Both the position numbers and the translations under genes were made by a program. From positions 1 through 6,588 of the forward strand of contig CAMCOJ010000117.1 of assembly GCA_945876405.1 (NCBI GenBank): a DNA stretch of 6,588 nt. The letters are read 5' to 3'. Positions within the stretch are counted from its first letter, which is position 1, and every line of letters begins with the position of its first letter. Below the pieces are notes generated by a model, which had not been told where the DNA came from, made no database searches, and was given only the letters and a program-made list of their open reading frames with translations. Shown piece after piece: positions 5,830-6,588 of the stretch. The stretch is from an uncultured Ruminococcus sp. (lineage in GTDB: Bacteria > Bacillota > Clostridia > Oscillospirales > Ruminococcaceae).

Positions 5830-6588
5830 ATGGCAGATGTAATAAAGAAGGCTACACGTGAAAGCTACGGTGAAGCATTAAAGGAACTTGCTGAAGAATG
5901 TGACAACCTCGTTGTACTTGATGCTGACCTTGCAGAAGCTACAAAGACAGTAATGTTCAAGAAGGCATTTCCTGAAAGATTTTTTGACTGCGGTATTGCA
6001 GAAGCAAATATGATGGGTGTTGCAGCCGGTCTTGCAGCATCAGGAAAAATTCCTTTTGCAAGCAGCTTTGCAATGTTTGCAGCAGGTCGTGCTTTTGAAA
6101 TAGTAAGAAACTCAATCGGTTATCCTCATCTTAATGTTAAGATAGGTGCAACACATGCCGGTATCTCAGTTGGTGAAGACGGTGCAACACATCAGTGCAA
6201 CGAAGATATCGCCCTTATGAGAACCATTCCGGGTATGACAATTATAAATCCGGCTGACGGAGTTGAAGCAAAGGCTGCTGTAAAGGCTGCTGCTGCTTAT
6301 GAAGGTCCTGTATATCTCCGTTTCGGAAGACTTGCCACACCGATTTTCAACGATGAAGCAACATATAAGTTTGAAATCGGCAAGGGCATTGAATTAAAGG
6401 CTGGTACAGATGTAACAATCATCGCAACAGGTCTTATGGTAAATGAATCAGTTGAAGCAGCTAAGATGCTCGAAGCGGAAGGAATCAGTGCAAGAGTAAT
6501 CAATATCCACACAATCAAGCCTCTTGACAGGGATATCGTATGCAAGGCTGCCAGAGAGACTGGTCTTATCATCACAGCTGAAGAACAC
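5830..6588 (+). CDS. tkt: Transketolase, C-terminal (pyrimidine-binding) subunit, 3'-truncated
   Basis: This is the second half of the split transketolase and must pair with the upstream subunit to form the active site. The frame is open from ATG 5830 to the window edge, giving exactly 253 codons with no stop. About 50-60 residues of a typical subunit of about 310 are missing. AGGAGA at 5816-5821 has an 8-base spacer. The protein begins MADVIKKATRESYGEAL. GIAEANMMGVAAGLA holds Glu58, the expected glutamate that activates the ThDP pyrimidine. THAGISVGEDGATHQ (108-122) carries His109 and His121, matching the transketolase THDSIGLGEDGPTHQ region. MTIINPADGVEA and GPVYLRFGR follow, and the C-terminal domain starts near GTDVTIIATG. 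Isoleucine codons are mostly ATC, as in well expressed genes. DXS or a pyruvate dehydrogenase beta-like subunit are less likely, given the GEDGATHQ motif and the partner. Confidence 0.93.
   Translation, partial: MADVIKKATRESYGEALKELAEECDNLVVLDADLAEATKTVMFKKAFPERFFDCGIAEANMMGVAAGLAASGKIPFASSFAMFAAGRAFEIVRNSIGYPHLNVKIGATHAGISVGEDGATHQCNEDIALMRTIPGMTIINPADGVEAKAAVKAAAAYEGPVYLRFGRLATPIFNDEATYKFEIGKGIELKAGTDVTIIATGLMVNESVEAAKMLEAEGISARVINIHTIKPLDRDIVCKAARETGLIITAEEH

Noticed and set aside
6297..6575. Minus-strand ORF of 92 codons opposite the transketolase C-subunit
   Set aside because: It lies wholly antisense to a clearly conserved coding region and has no recognisable motif. The same applies to the other antisense frames over ileS, lspA and rluD.
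4971..6588. DXS or pyruvate dehydrogenase E1 instead of transketolase
   Set aside because: The split at about residue 280, the HGTAP and GEDGATHQ motifs, and the two-subunit layout fit transketolase better.

Overview
The window looks like one end of a draft-assembly contig from a Clostridia-type Bacillota, most plausibly a Ruminococcus-like gut or rumen species. This rests on the gene order divIVA-ileS-lspA-rluD (the Bacillus/Clostridia order), the AT-leaning sequence with AGGAGG-type ribosome binding sites, a cysteine-rich IleRS, and a transketolase split into two genes as in many Clostridia. The genus is a guess from protein style and no search was run.

The first 46 bases are not genomic. 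They are an untrimmed Illumina Nextera (Tn5) adapter: the end of P5, an 8-base i5 index, the Read 1 primer site and the 19-base mosaic end. Genomic DNA starts at base 47, inside a DivIVA-family gene whose N-terminus is lost. All genes lie on the plus strand and are tightly packed: divIVA (partial, to 630), ileS (657-3467), a factor-independent terminator (about 3479-3519), lspA (3546-4040), rluD-type pseudouridine synthase (4033-4956, overlapping lspA by 8 bases), transketolase N-terminal subunit (4971-5810) and transketolase C-terminal subunit (5830 to the window end, truncated). No gap between genes exceeds 80 bases.

The genes are housekeeping functions: cell pole/division scaffolding, isoleucine charging of tRNA, removal of lipoprotein signal peptides, 23S rRNA pseudouridylation, and the non-oxidative pentose phosphate pathway. 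The terminator divides the block into an upstream unit ending with ileS and a downstream unit of lspA-rluD-tkt. No convincing promoter is visible for the downstream unit, so partial read-through or a promoter inside ileS is likely. Isoleucine codon choice differs between lspA/rluD (ATA-rich) and the transketolase genes (ATT/ATC-rich), as expected for different expression levels within one operon.

I found no previously undescribed system. The points worth checking are the adapter artefact and its effect on the divIVA start, the variant signature motifs and three Cys clusters of IleRS, the mid-cluster terminator, and the split transketolase next to rluD.
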